Source of the DNA: Aldehydirespirator sp965221215
GTDB taxonomy: Bacteria; Actinomycetota; Acidimicrobiia; Acidimicrobiales; Aldehydirespiratoraceae
Assembly (NCBI GenBank): GCA_965221215.1
Contig: OZ244872.1
Span: 1,984,001-2,048,000, forward strand
DNA length: 64,000 nucleotides
Direction: 5' to 3'
The translations under genes were made by a program, and so were the position numbers. Positions 41,523 to 50,567 of this stretch are shown one piece after another (position 1 is the first letter of the stretch; every line of letters begins with the position of its first letter). The notes beneath the pieces are model-generated. The model did not search any database and was not told the origin of the DNA. It saw nothing but the letters and a program-made list of their open reading frames with translations.

Positions 41523-42813
41523 CGGCTCCCAGGGCTACCTTGGCTGCGCCTATCACGGTGAAGGAGCCGGTCACGGTCACCACATCGTCAGCTTCGGCCA
41601 GCTCCAGGGCGCGGTCGAGGGCCGCTCCCACGTCGTCGATCGCCTCGGCCGGCGCGCCGACCGATGCCGCCGCGGCGGCCACCTCCGTCGCCGGGATGCC
41701 CCGGGCGGTGGGTGCGGTGCAGCACAGCACCACCTCGGCGCTGGCAGCCTCCAGTCCCTGAAGCACGCCGACCACATCGCGGCCCGATTGCATCCCCACC
41801 ACCAGGAACCGCCGCCCCGACGGCGAGAAGTCCTCGCTGAGGGTGTCGGCCGCGGCGCGGGCGCCGTCGGGGTTGTGGGCCCCGTCGAGCACGACCAGCG
41901 GCTCGCGGCGGGCGATCTCGAAACGGCCGGGAACCTTCACGCTGGCCAGAGCCTCGCCGATCACCTCGTCGGAGAGCTGCGCCTCGAAGAAGGCCTCCGC
42001 GGAGGCCACCGCCAAAGACACGTTGTCGAGCTGGTGGCGGCCGTGCAGCGACACGAGCACATCGCGGTGGCTGCCGTAGGGGGTGCGAAGGTCGGCCAGC
42101 CATCCGCCCACCGCCAGCCGCTCCCGCTGCGTTGCGAAGTCGCGGCCCCGCTCGAACATGGCCGCATGGGGCTCGGCCCGGAACACGTCGCGGATGCGGG
42201 GATCGCTCTCGCCGCACACCACCGTCGAGCCGGGCTTGATGATGCCGGCCTTCTCGACCGCCACCGCCCGCCGCCAGTCGCCGACGCCGTCGGTGTGGTC
42301 CATGGCGACGTTGGTGATGGTGGCGACCTGCGCCTCCACCACGTTGGTGGCGTCGAAGCGGCCCAGCATCCCCACCTCGACCACGGCCGCGTCCACCGCC
42401 ACGTCGGCGAAGTGGGCCAGCGCGGCCGCGGTCACCGTCTCGAACCAGGTCGCCCGCATCTGCAGGTGGTCGGTGAGCCGGGCCACGCCGCCTATGGCCG
42501 CGCCGAAGGTCTCGGCGTCGATGGGCTCGGCGTCCACCGAGATGCGCTCGGTGGGGGCCACCAGGTGGGGGCTGGTGTAGGCGCCGACACGCAGGCCCAT
42601 CTCCTGCAGCAGCCGGGCCACCACCCGCACCGTCGACCCCTTGCCGTTGGTGCCGGTGACGTGGATCACGCGGTAGCACCGCTGCGGGTCGCCCATGGCG
42701 GAGGCGAGGCGCTGCACCGAGTCGAGGCTCAGACCGGCCACCCGGCCCGCCCGCGGCTTGACCTCGTGGTTGATCAGGGTTTCGAGATGGTCCAGGGCCG
42801 CGCCGTAGTCCAA
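41512..42813 (-). CDS. folC: Folylpolyglutamate synthase / dihydrofolate synthase
   Basis: 433 residues, Mur-ligase fold. ATP site HVTGTNGKGST near residue 52, AYTSPHLVAPTERI (substrate loop), VVEVGMLGRFDATN, TNVAMDHTDGVGDW, and the C-terminal VVLDGAHNPDGARAAADTL. Adds glutamate to dihydropteroate and to folates. The start is TTG 42813, 20 nt after clpX; no better start is seen. Overlaps ndk at its 3' end. Confidence 0.92.
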   Translation of the reverse strand: MDYGAALDHLETLINHEVKPRAGRVAGLSLDSVQRLASAMGDPQRCYRVIHVTGTNGKGSTVRVVARLLQEMGLRVGAYTSPHLVAPTERISVDAEPIDAETFGAAIGGVARLTDHLQMRATWFETVTAAALAHFADVAVDAAVVEVGMLGRFDATNVVEAQVATITNVAMDHTDGVGDWRRAVAVEKAGIIKPGSTVVCGESDPRIRDVFRAEPHAAMFERGRDFATQRERLAVGGWLADLRTPYGSHRDVLVSLHGRHQLDNVSLAVASAEAFFEAQLSDEVIGEALASVKVPGRFEIARREPLVVLDGAHNPDGARAAADTLSEDFSPSGRRFLVVGMQSGRDVVGVLQGLEAASAEVVLCCTAPTARGIPATEVAAAAASVGAPAEAIDDVGAALDRALELAEADDVVTVTGSFTVIGAAKVALGAGEP

Positions 42814-42832
42814 CGCGAGGTTCCCGCCGGGG

Positions 42833-44101
42833 TCAGCTGGCGCGCCGGGAGCGGGTGTCGTCCTCCTCGGCGCGGGGCACCAGCGTGGGGTTCACGTTGC
42901 TGGCCACGACCTCGCGGTCGATCACCACGGTGGAGACATCCTCGCGGCCGGGCAGGTCGTACATGATGTCGAGCAGGACCTCCTCGAGCACGGCTCGCAG
43001 GCCGCGGGCGCCCGAGGCGCGCTTGATGGCCTCATCGGCGATCTCGTCCAGCGCATCGGTGGAGAACTCCAGCTCGACGTTCTCGAACCGGAACATCTTC
43101 TGATACTGCTTGATCAGGGCGTTGCGGGGCTCCACCAGGATGCGCACCAGGGCATCGCGCTCGAGGCTGCCGACCGACCCCATCACCGGCAGGCGCCCGA
43201 TGAACTCGGGGATCAGCCCGAACTTGGTGAGATCCTCGGGGAGCACCTCGGAGAAGATGGCGCCCAGGTCCTTGTCCTCGGGGCGGCGGATGTCGGCGCC
43301 GAAACCCACGCCCCGGGTGCCGGCCCGGCGCTCCACGATCCTCTCGATGCCGGCGAAGGCGCCGCCGCAGATGAACAGCACGTTGGTGGTGTCGATCTGG
43401 ATGAACTCCTGGTGCGGGTGCTTGCGCCCTCCCTGGGGGGGCACCGAGGCGGACGTGCCCTCCAGGATCTTGAGCAGGGCCTGCTGGACGCCCTCGCCCG
43501 ACACGTCTCGGGTGATCGACGGGTTCTCGCTCTTGCGGGCAATCTTGTCGATCTCGTCGATGTAGATGATCCCCTTCTCGGCCTTCTTCACGTCGTAGTC
43601 GGCGGCCTGGATCAGCTTCAGCAGGATGTTCTCCACGTCCTCGCCCACGTAGCCGGCCTCGGTCAGCGCGGTGGCATCGGCGATGGCGAAGGGCACGTTC
43701 AGCATCCGGGCCAGGGTCTGGGCCATGAGGGTCTTGCCGCAGCCGGTGGGGCCGATGAGCAGGATGTTCGACTTCTGGAGCTCTACCTCGGGATCCTGGC
43801 TCTCGCCGAGCTGCACCCGCTTGTAGTGGTTGTAGACGGCGACCGACAGGATGCGCTTGGCGCTGTCCTGGCCGACGATGTAGTCGTCGAGGAAGGCGTA
43901 GATCTCCCGGGGGGCGGGAAGCTCGTCGACGGGATCCTCCGACGGTCCGGCCAGCTCCTCATCGATGATCTCGTTGCAGAGGTCGATGCACTCGTCGCAG
44001 ATGTAGACGCCGGGGCCGGCGATGAGCTTCTTGACCTGTTTCTGCGACTTGCCGCAGAACGAGCACTTGAGAAGCTCGCCCCCCTCACCGAGCTTGGCCA
44101 C
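42833..44101 (-). CDS. clpX: ATP-dependent Clp protease ATP-binding subunit ClpX
   Basis: 422 residues. Zinc-binding domain (LKCSFCGKSQ...YICDECIDLC, four Cys) at 13-41, then AAA+ module with Walker A GPTGCGKT, Walker B IIYIDEIDKIAR, and RKHPHQEFIQIDTTN. Pore loop GYVGEDV and the ClpP-contacting loop IGRLP... (in FIGRLPVMGS; the IGF/L tripeptide region) are present. Unfolds substrates for ClpP, whose gene is 33 nt upstream. GTG 44101 is preceded by a GGGAGGGGGG Shine-Dalgarno. Confidence 0.96.
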   Translation of the reverse strand: MAKLGEGGELLKCSFCGKSQKQVKKLIAGPGVYICDECIDLCNEIIDEELAGPSEDPVDELPAPREIYAFLDDYIVGQDSAKRILSVAVYNHYKRVQLGESQDPEVELQKSNILLIGPTGCGKTLMAQTLARMLNVPFAIADATALTEAGYVGEDVENILLKLIQAADYDVKKAEKGIIYIDEIDKIARKSENPSITRDVSGEGVQQALLKILEGTSASVPPQGGRKHPHQEFIQIDTTNVLFICGGAFAGIERIVERRAGTRGVGFGADIRRPEDKDLGAIFSEVLPEDLTKFGLIPEFIGRLPVMGSVGSLERDALVRILVEPRNALIKQYQKMFRFENVELEFSTDALDEIADEAIKRASGARGLRAVLEEVLLDIMYDLPGREDVSTVVIDREVVASNVNPTLVPRAEEDDTRSRRAS

Positions 44102-44134
44102 GCGGTCGCCCCCCTCCCAGAGTGTTGTTGCCGG

Positions 44135-44776
44135 TCAGCTGATCGCCCTGATGGCGCTGCTGTTGTCGACCACATTACGCGTTTCGATGACCTCGTCGAT
44201 GATCCCGTACTCCTTGGCCTGCTCGGCGGTCATCACAAAGTCCCGGTCGGTGTCGGCGGTGATCTGCTCTATGGGCTGTCCGGTGTGCTCGGCGAGCACC
44301 TCCTCCAGCGACTGCTTGAGCCGGGCCACCTCCGAGGCGATCCGCTCGATGTCGCTGGCGTCGCCGTGGGCTCCGGCGTAGGGCTGGTGGATAAGGATCT
44401 TGGCGTGGGGCAGGGCCAGGCGCTTGCCCTTGGTGCCGGCCGCCAGCAGCACCGCAGCCGCCGACGCGGCCTGACCGAAGCAGATGGCGGTGATGTCGGG
44501 CTTGATGTACTGCATCGTGTCGTAGATGGCGAACAGCGAGTTGATGTCGCCGCCGGGGCTGTTGATGTAGAGGTTGATGTCCTTGTCGGGATCCTCGGAC
44601 TCGAGGTGCAGCAGCTGGGCACAGATCAGGTTGGCCACCACATCGTCTATCGGGGTGCCCAAGAAGATGATGTTCTCCTTGAGGAGCCGGCTGTAGAGGT
44701 CGAAGGCGCGCTCGCCGCGGTTGGTCTGCTCCACCACGGTCGGTACCAGGTAGTTGCGGGGGCTGATGGGGGTCAT
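44135..44776 (-). CDS. clpP: ATP-dependent Clp protease proteolytic subunit ClpP
   Basis: 213 residues. Catalytic triad visible: Ser in GQAASAAAVLL, His in LPHAKILIHQP, Asp in ADTDRDFVM. NLYINSPGGDINSLFAIYDTMQ is the oxyanion/handle region. The motif after the catalytic Ser is AAA rather than the usual AGA or MGA. Actinobacteria often have two ClpP; only one is in this window. ATG 44776 overlaps the tig stop (ATGA). Confidence 0.95.
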   Translation of the reverse strand: MTPISPRNYLVPTVVEQTNRGERAFDLYSRLLKENIIFLGTPIDDVVANLICAQLLHLESEDPDKDINLYINSPGGDINSLFAIYDTMQYIKPDITAICFGQAASAAAVLLAAGTKGKRLALPHAKILIHQPYAGAHGDASDIERIASEVARLKQSLEEVLAEHTGQPIEQITADTDRDFVMTAEQAKEYGIIDEVIETRNVVDNSSAIRAIS

Positions 44777-46221
44777 GACTCGTCCTGGGTCTCTTCCTGG
44801 GTGTCGTCGTGGGCTTGGGTCTCGTCGGGGGCCTCGTCGGCTGCTACATCCTGAGGGTTGTCGGCGCTGTCGCCAACTTCGTCGGGGAGGGTCAGCAGTT
44901 CGGGGTCGATGACCTGCCCGTCGGGATCGACCAGCTCGGTGCGCTCGGTGATCCACTCCAGAGCGGCCCGCTTGGAGACCTGGGACCGTATGTCCGAGAG
45001 CCGACCCGACGATGCCAGCGCCTCGCGGAGCTGCTCCGCCTTGGCGGCCGCGTCGGCGTCGGCGCCGTTGCCGGTGGCGGCCATCAGGCGCTGCAGCTCG
45101 GCGTCCACCGCGTCGGCGTCGGCTTCGAGCCCCTCCGCGGCGGCCACCGCCCTCAGCGCCAGATCGAGCTTGACGGTGCGGTCGGCGCCGGCGCGCAGGT
45201 TGGCCTCGAACTCCTCGCGGGACTGCCCGATGGTCTCCAGGTAGGCGTCTAGCTCGTAGCCCCGGGCGGCGAGGTCGCCGGCCAGGCTCTCGCGCCGGAT
45301 CTCCATCTCGGAGGCCACCATCGCCTCGGGGACCTCGTCGGTTACCAGCGCGGCGACGGCGGAGGCGATGGCCTCGCGGCGCGCCGACTCGGCATAAAAC
45401 GCCCGGGTCCGGGCCTGGCCGGTCTCCAGCGTGGCGCGGAACTCCTCGGCGCTCTCGAACTCGGTGTTGGTGGACACGAACTCGTCGTCGAGGTCGGGCA
45501 GCACGGTCTGCTGCACCTCTTTGACCAGCACCCGGAAGCTGAGTGTTCCGTCCTCGTCGGGATCGGGATGGGCGGCGGTGAACTGCAGGATGTCGCCGGC
45601 GGTGGCGCCGCGCAGGTTCTCGTCGATCTCGGGCACGACCGCGCCGGTGCCGAGCAGATAGTCGTAGTCGGAGGTGGTGAGCCCGTCGACGGTCTCGCCG
45701 CCCAGGGTGCCGGCTATGTCGATGGTGAGGTGGTCGCCGTCGGCCGCAGGCCGCTTGGTGGGCGACAGCTCGGCGAACTGCTGCCGGAACCGGTCGATCT
45801 CGGCCTGAATCTCGGATTCGTCGACCGTGGGGCTGGGGATCTCCACGCTCAGCTCGCCGTAGCCCGACACGCCGATGGCGGGCCGCACGTCGACGGTTGC
45901 GTCGAAGCACACCGGCCCCGATTCCGAGCCCTCGGTGATCTCGATCTCGGGCGTGTCGATCACGTCGATGTCGTGCTCGACAACGGCCCGGGCGTAGTAG
46001 TCGGGCAGCGACGCCCGCAGCGCCTCCACCCGCCCGGCCTGCGGCCCCAGCTGCGCCTCCAGCAGGCGGCGGGGAGCCCGACCGGGCCGAAAGCCCGGGA
46101 TTCGCACCTCGCGTGCGATGCGCTTGAACGCCGCCTCGACCTCGGTCTCGAACTCTGCCTCGTCCAACTCGACGGTCAGCTTGACCCGGTTGTCGGCGAG
46201 CGTCTCCACGCTGCTGCGCAC
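44773..46221 (-). CDS. tig: Trigger factor
   Basis: Ribosome-bound chaperone and peptidyl-prolyl isomerase, about 482 residues. N-terminal ribosome-binding domain with GFRPGRAPRRLLEAQLG (signature GFRxGxxP), FKBP domain (DGDHLTIDIAGTLGGE...PEIDENLRGATAGD), then helical C-domain and an acidic Asp/Glu/Thr tail. GTG 46221 (VRSSVETLADNRVKL) is chosen over 46248 because the standard N-terminus begins there and TACACT lies 7 nt upstream. Overlaps clpP; tig-clpP-clpX form one operon. Confidence 0.93.
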   Translation of the reverse strand: MRSSVETLADNRVKLTVELDEAEFETEVEAAFKRIAREVRIPGFRPGRAPRRLLEAQLGPQAGRVEALRASLPDYYARAVVEHDIDVIDTPEIEITEGSESGPVCFDATVDVRPAIGVSGYGELSVEIPSPTVDESEIQAEIDRFRQQFAELSPTKRPAADGDHLTIDIAGTLGGETVDGLTTSDYDYLLGTGAVVPEIDENLRGATAGDILQFTAAHPDPDEDGTLSFRVLVKEVQQTVLPDLDDEFVSTNTEFESAEEFRATLETGQARTRAFYAESARREAIASAVAALVTDEVPEAMVASEMEIRRESLAGDLAARGYELDAYLETIGQSREEFEANLRAGADRTVKLDLALRAVAAAEGLEADADAVDAELQRLMAATGNGADADAAAKAEQLREALASSGRLSDIRSQVSKRAALEWITERTELVDPDGQVIDPELLTLPDEVGDSADNPQDVAADEAPDETQAHDDTQEETQDES

Positions 46222-46228
46222 GCCGGCG

Positions 46229-46234
46229 AGTGTA
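46229..46234 (-). promoter_or_regulatory. tig leaderless-type -10 hexamer
   Basis: TACACT on the minus strand, 7 nt before GTG 46221. Confidence 0.5.
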
Positions 46235-46322
46235 CCGGTGCATCCCAATCACCCTCCCCGGTTAGCAGGAGGCCGTCAGGCGGGCCGACCTGGGTCGAGG
46301 GGGCGATACGGTTGGGGGGTTC

Positions 46323-46394
46323 GCGGGCGTAGTTCAACGGCTAGAACCTCAGCCTTCCAAGCTGATGATGCCGGTTCGATTCCGGTCGCCCGCT
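46323..46394 (+). tRNA. tRNA-Gly (anticodon TCC)
   Basis: Acceptor GCGGGCG pairs with CGCCCGC, anticodon stem TCAGC/GCTGA, loop CTTCCAA giving anticodon TCC (reads GGA/GGG), T-arm GCCGG-TTCGATT-CCGGT. 72 nt with discriminator T; CCA is not encoded. Lies alone between tig and a methyltransferase gene. Confidence 0.95.
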
Positions 46395-46464
46395 CACAGC
46401 CATGAAGACCATCTCGACTGACGGCGTCCGCGGCGGGCCTGCGCTGGCACCAGACTGACGGTTC

Positions 46465-47535
46465 GTGCGCACCGAGTTCGATCCTGACCGGCTTCCGCTG
46501 GCCATCCTCGAGCTGTTCAGGATCAAGCAGGGCGAGATGGTGTCGGCTCTGATGCACCTGGGCACTCGGCTGGAGCTTTGGGACGCCCTGAGCGGCCGCG
46601 AGCCTTGCACCAGCGACGAACTGGCCGAGGCGGCCGGGCTCCGGGAGCGCTGGGTGCGGGAGTGGCTGCACGGCATGGTCGCCGCCGGGATCGTGCAGCA
46701 CGACGACGACCAGTTCGCGCTCACGCCCGAGGCGCGGGTGGCGCTCACTGACAGCAGTCACTGGGCCTACATGCCGGGGGTGTACGGGCCGCCGCTGACC
46801 CACCGCGAGATCGAGCGCACCGCCGAGGCCTTCCGCACCGGGGTGGGGATGACCTGGGACGAGCACGGCGACCATGCCTGCCACATGCAGTGCGCCATGT
46901 CCGCCGCCCGCCAGGAGAGCTTCCTGGTGCCGGAGGTGCTGGCCGCCTTCGACGGAGCGACCGAGCGGCTGCAAGCCGGCGGCGCCCGCATCGTGGACGT
47001 GGGATGCGGGTCCGGCGTGGCGGCCAGGCTGCTGGCGTCGAGCTTCCCCGCCGCGCGGGTGGTGGGCATCGACCCCTCCGAGCGGGCGCTCGCCGCGGCC
47101 CGCGCCCGAGCGCAGGAGGCCGGCCTCGACAACCTGACCTTCGAGCAGGGCACCTTCGACGACCTGGACCGCTTCGGCCCCGCCGATCTGCTCGTCACCC
47201 TCGACGTGCTCCACGATCTGCCCCGGCCCCAGCAGGCGGTGGCCGCCGCCGCCCGCAGCCTGGCCACCGACGGCTGGTGGCTGGTGGCCGACATCAAGGG
47301 GCGAGGCGACCTCGAGTCCAACCTCAAGATCCCGCTGCTGCCCTACATGTACGCCATGTCGGTGTTCTATTGCATGTCTTCGGGCCTGTCAGAGCCCGAC
47401 GGCGAGGGCCTCGGCACCCTGGGACTGCATCCGGCCCGACTCGAGGAGATGGTGCGCAACGAGGGGTTCACCCGCTTCACCCCCCACGAGGTGGAGCAGG
47501 ATCCGACCAACTGGTACTACGAGATCCGCCGCTAA
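46465..47535 (+). CDS. SAM-dependent class I methyltransferase with winged-helix N-domain
   Basis: 356 residues. N-terminal winged-helix/dimerisation region (ELFRIKQGEMVSALMHLGTRLELWDAL...WVREWLHGMVAAGIV), then a Rossmann methyltransferase with motif I RIVDVGCGSGVAARLLA near residue 177 and acidic motif VVGIDPSERAL. FGPADLLVTLDVLHDLPRP matches motif II-III. This architecture is common among O-/N-methyltransferases of small molecules in actinobacteria; the substrate is unknown. GTG 46465 gives the full N-domain. Downstream of tRNA-Gly, convergent with the HTH gene. Confidence 0.82.
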   Translation: MRTEFDPDRLPLAILELFRIKQGEMVSALMHLGTRLELWDALSGREPCTSDELAEAAGLRERWVREWLHGMVAAGIVQHDDDQFALTPEARVALTDSSHWAYMPGVYGPPLTHREIERTAEAFRTGVGMTWDEHGDHACHMQCAMSAARQESFLVPEVLAAFDGATERLQAGGARIVDVGCGSGVAARLLASSFPAARVVGIDPSERALAAARARAQEAGLDNLTFEQGTFDDLDRFGPADLLVTLDVLHDLPRPQQAVAAAARSLATDGWWLVADIKGRGDLESNLKIPLLPYMYAMSVFYCMSSGLSEPDGEGLGTLGLHPARLEEMVRNEGFTRFTPHEVEQDPTNWYYEIRR

Positions 47536-47598
47536 TCCGCCGCGACGCGAAGAGGCCTGGGAGCAAGCCCCGCTCGCTCCCAGTTGGCCGGATCGGCT

Positions 47599-47868
47599 CT
47601 AGTCGTCGGCGGAATCCGAATCCGGGGCCTTGGGCGCCACCTCGGGATAGAGATGCGAGATGGTGCCCGGCTCGATCCGGCACGACTGGATGTAGGCGTC
47701 GACATCCTCGCCCTTGACCCGGATGACCCGACCCATGCGATAGGCGGCGATGTACCCCTCATCAATGAACCGGTACAGCGTTCGCGTCGTGATGCCGAGG
47801 CGCTTGGCAGCCGCCGTTGTGCCCAACCACTCGGTCTGGGCCTGCTCGGACTGTTCTTCGTCGATCAT
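47599..47868 (-). CDS. Excisionase-family helix-turn-helix protein (BldC/MerR-like)
   Basis: 89 residues. WLGTTAAAKRLGITTRTLYRFIDEGYIAAYRMGRVIRVKGEDVDAYIQSCR is a complete MerR-like winged-helix domain of the HTH_17/excisionase type, close in form to BldC-like regulators. The tail is acidic. ATG 47868. Divergent from ispH across about 150 nt of relatively A/T-rich DNA that may carry both promoters and its own binding site (weak repeat GATGA...TCATC near 47911-47928). Confidence 0.85.
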   Translation of the reverse strand: MIDEEQSEQAQTEWLGTTAAAKRLGITTRTLYRFIDEGYIAAYRMGRVIRVKGEDVDAYIQSCRIEPGTISHLYPEVAPKAPDSDSADD

Positions 47869-48008
47869 GGCTATAGTGCCTTTCGGTACTTATTGTGTTT
47901 TGTGAGATGACTCGAAGCTCATCGCATGAAATAGTATGCCCTGCGACGAGGTCAAGGGGGAGCCTACGGCATTGACCGCGGCAATACGTGGATGCAGTTT
48001 CGATGGGC

Positions 48009-48014
48009 TAGCCT
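48009..48014 (+). promoter_or_regulatory. ispH leaderless-type -10 hexamer
   Basis: TAGCCT, 7 nt before GTG 48022. Confidence 0.5.
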
Positions 48015-48021
48015 CGGCGGC

Positions 48022-49065
48022 GTGATCGACCGGGTGCTGCTGGCCTCGCCCCGGGGCTTCTGCGCCGGGGTGGACATGGCCATCAAGGCGCTCACCTGGA
48101 TGATCCAGGCCTTCGGCCCGCCCGTATACTGCTACCACGAGATCATCCACAACCAGAAGGTGGTCAAGCGCTTCGAGGACGCCGGCGTCCGCTTCGTGGA
48201 CGACATCGCCGACGTTCCCGCCGGAGAGCCCATCATGCTGTCGGCCCACGGCTCGGCGCCCGAGGTGGTGCAGGCGGCCCGCGACCGGGGCGGCTACCTG
48301 GTCGACGCGGTGTGTCCGCTGGTCACCAAGGTCCACCACGAGGTGAAGACCCGATCGGCCAAGGGCTACCAGATCGTGTACGTGGGCCACGAGGACCACC
48401 AGGAGGCGGTGGGGACGATGGCGGTCGCGCCCGACGCCATACACCGGGTGGACAATGCCCGAGGGGTGGCCGCCCTGCCCGAGTTCACCGAGCCGGTGGC
48501 GGTGCTGGCCCAGACCACCCTGTCGCACCGGGAGTGGGAGGGCGTGCTCGAATACACCCGCCGGCGCTTCCCCGACCTGTGGCAGCCCAGCATCAGCGAC
48601 CTGTGCTTCGCCACCACCAACCGGCAGGCCGCCATGATGGACATCGCGCCCGAGTGCAACGCGGTGCTGGTCATCGGCTCGGCCAACTCATCCAACACCC
48701 AGTCGCTGGTGGACCTGGCCGCGGAGGCGGGCTGCCGACGGGTGCTGCGGATCAACGACGCCGACGACATTCCGCCCGACCTCGAGGGCACGGTCGGCGT
48801 GACCGCCGGTGCCTCCGCGCCCGAGGACCTCGTGCGGGGGGTGATCGAGCGGCTGGCGCCCGCGCAGGGCGTGGAGGAAGTGAACGTCATCGACGAGGAC
48901 GAGTACTTCCCGCCGCCGCGCAACCTCCGCGATCTGCTGGCCGCGGTGGAGACGGCCGCGGTGGTCGCCCTCGGCTCGCGCGCCGCCGAGCGGGAGCCCA
49001 TGAACGACCGCTCGATCAACGCCAGCGACCTGCTCGACCGGCTCGACTCGCGCCTCGCGGGCTAG
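48022..49065 (+). CDS. ispH: 4-hydroxy-3-methylbut-2-enyl diphosphate reductase
   Basis: Last step of the MEP isoprenoid pathway. 347 residues. The three cluster cysteines are in PRGFCAGV (near 13), VDAVCPLVTKVH (about 98) and SDLCFATTNRQ (about 196); HGSAPEV and QTTLS also match the family. The chain has a C-terminal extension of about 25 residues ending in a helical region. GTG 48022 is preferred over ATG 47992 because TAGCCT lies 7 nt before it and the protein then begins IDRVLLASPRGFCAG. Confidence 0.94.
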   Translation: MIDRVLLASPRGFCAGVDMAIKALTWMIQAFGPPVYCYHEIIHNQKVVKRFEDAGVRFVDDIADVPAGEPIMLSAHGSAPEVVQAARDRGGYLVDAVCPLVTKVHHEVKTRSAKGYQIVYVGHEDHQEAVGTMAVAPDAIHRVDNARGVAALPEFTEPVAVLAQTTLSHREWEGVLEYTRRRFPDLWQPSISDLCFATTNRQAAMMDIAPECNAVLVIGSANSSNTQSLVDLAAEAGCRRVLRINDADDIPPDLEGTVGVTAGASAPEDLVRGVIERLAPAQGVEEVNVIDEDEYFPPPRNLRDLLAAVETAAVVALGSRAAEREPMNDRSINASDLLDRLDSRLAG

Positions 49066-49073
49066 AAGCCGAG

Positions 49074-49094
49074 GGCTGGCGAGCAAAGCCAGCC
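49074..49094. terminator. Hairpin between convergent ispH and plsC
   Basis: GGCTGGC-GAGCAAA-GCCAGCC, a perfect 7-bp stem 8 nt after the ispH stop; no T-tract. A weaker related copy (TCTGGCGAACGAAGCCGG) follows about 40 nt later, before the plsC stop. May serve both strands. Confidence 0.45.
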
Positions 49095-49158
49095 TGCCAA
49101 AGAGACTGAGCGGTCTGGCGAACGAAGCCGGCCCGCCTCGAGGCCAGCTCGGGCTGGA

Positions 49159-49884
49159 TCAGGCTGGGCCGGGTTCTTGGCCGGCCAGCACTCGAGCCTC
49201 CACGTAGAGGTCGCCCAGTTCGTTGAACAGGCGGTCGGTGTGCTCGCTGACGGCCCGGCGCGGCAGGCGCCCGTCGATCTTGGCCGGCGGCGGGATCGGG
49301 TTGCCCACCACGACCACCACCCGCCGGGGCCGGGGGATTACCGACCCCACCGGCAGGGCCCGGACCGTGCCGCCGAGCCCGACGGGGACGATCGGCACGC
49401 CGGCCCGGGCCGCCACGAACGCGGGGCCGTCGAGCATGTCGTCGCGCTTGACCCGGTCGCCGCTGCGGCGCGTCCCCTCGGGGAACATCACCAGCGGCTC
49501 GCCCAGCGACAGCACGTCGGTGGCGGCCCGCAGCGCGGTTCGGTCCGCCGTTCCCCGCTCGACGGGAAAGCCCCCCAGCGCCGACAACAAGGCTCCCAGG
49601 GGCTTGATCTCCCACAGGCTCTCCTTGCCCATGAAGCGCAGCCGCCTGCTGGTGGCCATCCCCGCCACCAGGGTGTCGATGAAGGACCGGTGCACCGGCG
49701 ACAGGATGAACGGACCGGACGGGAAGTTCTCCTTGCCCTCGATTCGCAGCCTGAACAGGATCTTGCACACGGCCAAGACCATCGACCACATGACCCGGTA
49801 GAGGATGCGGCCCCGCCGCGAATGCTGGCTGCGGCCGAGGGCACCGTCGCCCGAGCTCCTGCGCCCGTACACACTGCGGCTCAC
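49159..49884 (-). CDS. plsC: 1-acyl-sn-glycerol-3-phosphate acyltransferase family
   Basis: 241 residues. Acyltransferase motifs: SPVHRSFIDTLV (H-x4-D) near residue 64, MFPEGTRRSGD (motif III) and GVPIVPVGL (motif IV). A hydrophobic stretch (MWSMVLAVCKILFRL) near residue 35 may bind the membrane. Likely makes phosphatidic acid; substrate not shown by sequence. GTG 49884 overlaps the cmk stop (GTGA). Last gene of tyrA-aroA-cmk-plsC. Confidence 0.87.
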   Translation of the reverse strand: MSRSVYGRRSSGDGALGRSQHSRRGRILYRVMWSMVLAVCKILFRLRIEGKENFPSGPFILSPVHRSFIDTLVAGMATSRRLRFMGKESLWEIKPLGALLSALGGFPVERGTADRTALRAATDVLSLGEPLVMFPEGTRRSGDRVKRDDMLDGPAFVAARAGVPIVPVGLGGTVRALPVGSVIPRPRRVVVVVGNPIPPPAKIDGRLPRRAVSEHTDRLFNELGDLYVEARVLAGQEPGPA

Positions 49885-50567
49885 AGCAGCGCCAGTATCT
49901 GCTCGATGGTCTCGTCGAAGGTCTGTTCGGTGGTGTCGATCACCACGGCGTCGGAGGCCACCGCCAGCGGGGCGGCTTGGCGGGTGGAGTCGATCGTGTC
50001 GCGCCGGGCCAGATCCGCGGCCACCGACTCGACCGCGCCGGCGTCGCGGTTGCGGTCGAGCGCCCCGCTCTGGCGGGCCCGGCGCAGCGCCCGCACCTCG
50101 GGATCGGCCCTCAAGTAGACCTTTAGGTCGGCCTCCGGGAACACGACGGTGCCGATGTCGCGTCCCTCGACCACTCCACCGCCCCGCCGACGGGCCCAGT
50201 CGCGCTGGCGGGCCACCATCTCGGCCCGCACCTCGGGGTTGGCCGCCACCACGCTCACCGCCCGATCCACCGGCGTGCCCCGGATCTCGACGGTGGCATC
50301 CACCCCGTCCACCAGCACCTGCTCGCCGGTGACCCGCACCTCGACGGTTCGAGCCACCGCCGCGGTGAAGGCGCGGTCGGCGGGGTCGCCGCGGGCTCGC
50401 AGCACCGCGAAGGTGACGGCCCGGTACATCGCCCCGGTGTCGAGGTAGTCGAGGCCAAGCCGGGCGGCCAGCGCCTCAGCGACGCTCGTCTTGCCCGAGC
50501 CGGCCGGCCCGTCGATGGCGATGACCCTCATGCCCCCCGAGTCCCCCGCACCCTCGACACCGCTCAT
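49881..50567 (-). CDS. cmk: Cytidylate kinase
   Basis: 228 residues; phosphorylates CMP and dCMP. P-loop IDGPAGSGKTSVAEALA, LDTGAMYRAVTFAVL, and VVEGRDIGTVVFPEADLKVYL are diagnostic, as is RRDTIDSTRQAAPL near the C-terminus. ATG 50567 overlaps the aroA stop (ATGA); the longer frame upstream lies over aroA. The first 12 residues are an extension before MRVIAIDGP. Confidence 0.94.
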   Translation of the reverse strand: MSGVEGAGDSGGMRVIAIDGPAGSGKTSVAEALAARLGLDYLDTGAMYRAVTFAVLRARGDPADRAFTAAVARTVEVRVTGEQVLVDGVDATVEIRGTPVDRAVSVVAANPEVRAEMVARQRDWARRRGGGVVEGRDIGTVVFPEADLKVYLRADPEVRALRRARQSGALDRNRDAGAVESVAADLARRDTIDSTRQAAPLAVASDAVVIDTTEQTFDETIEQILALL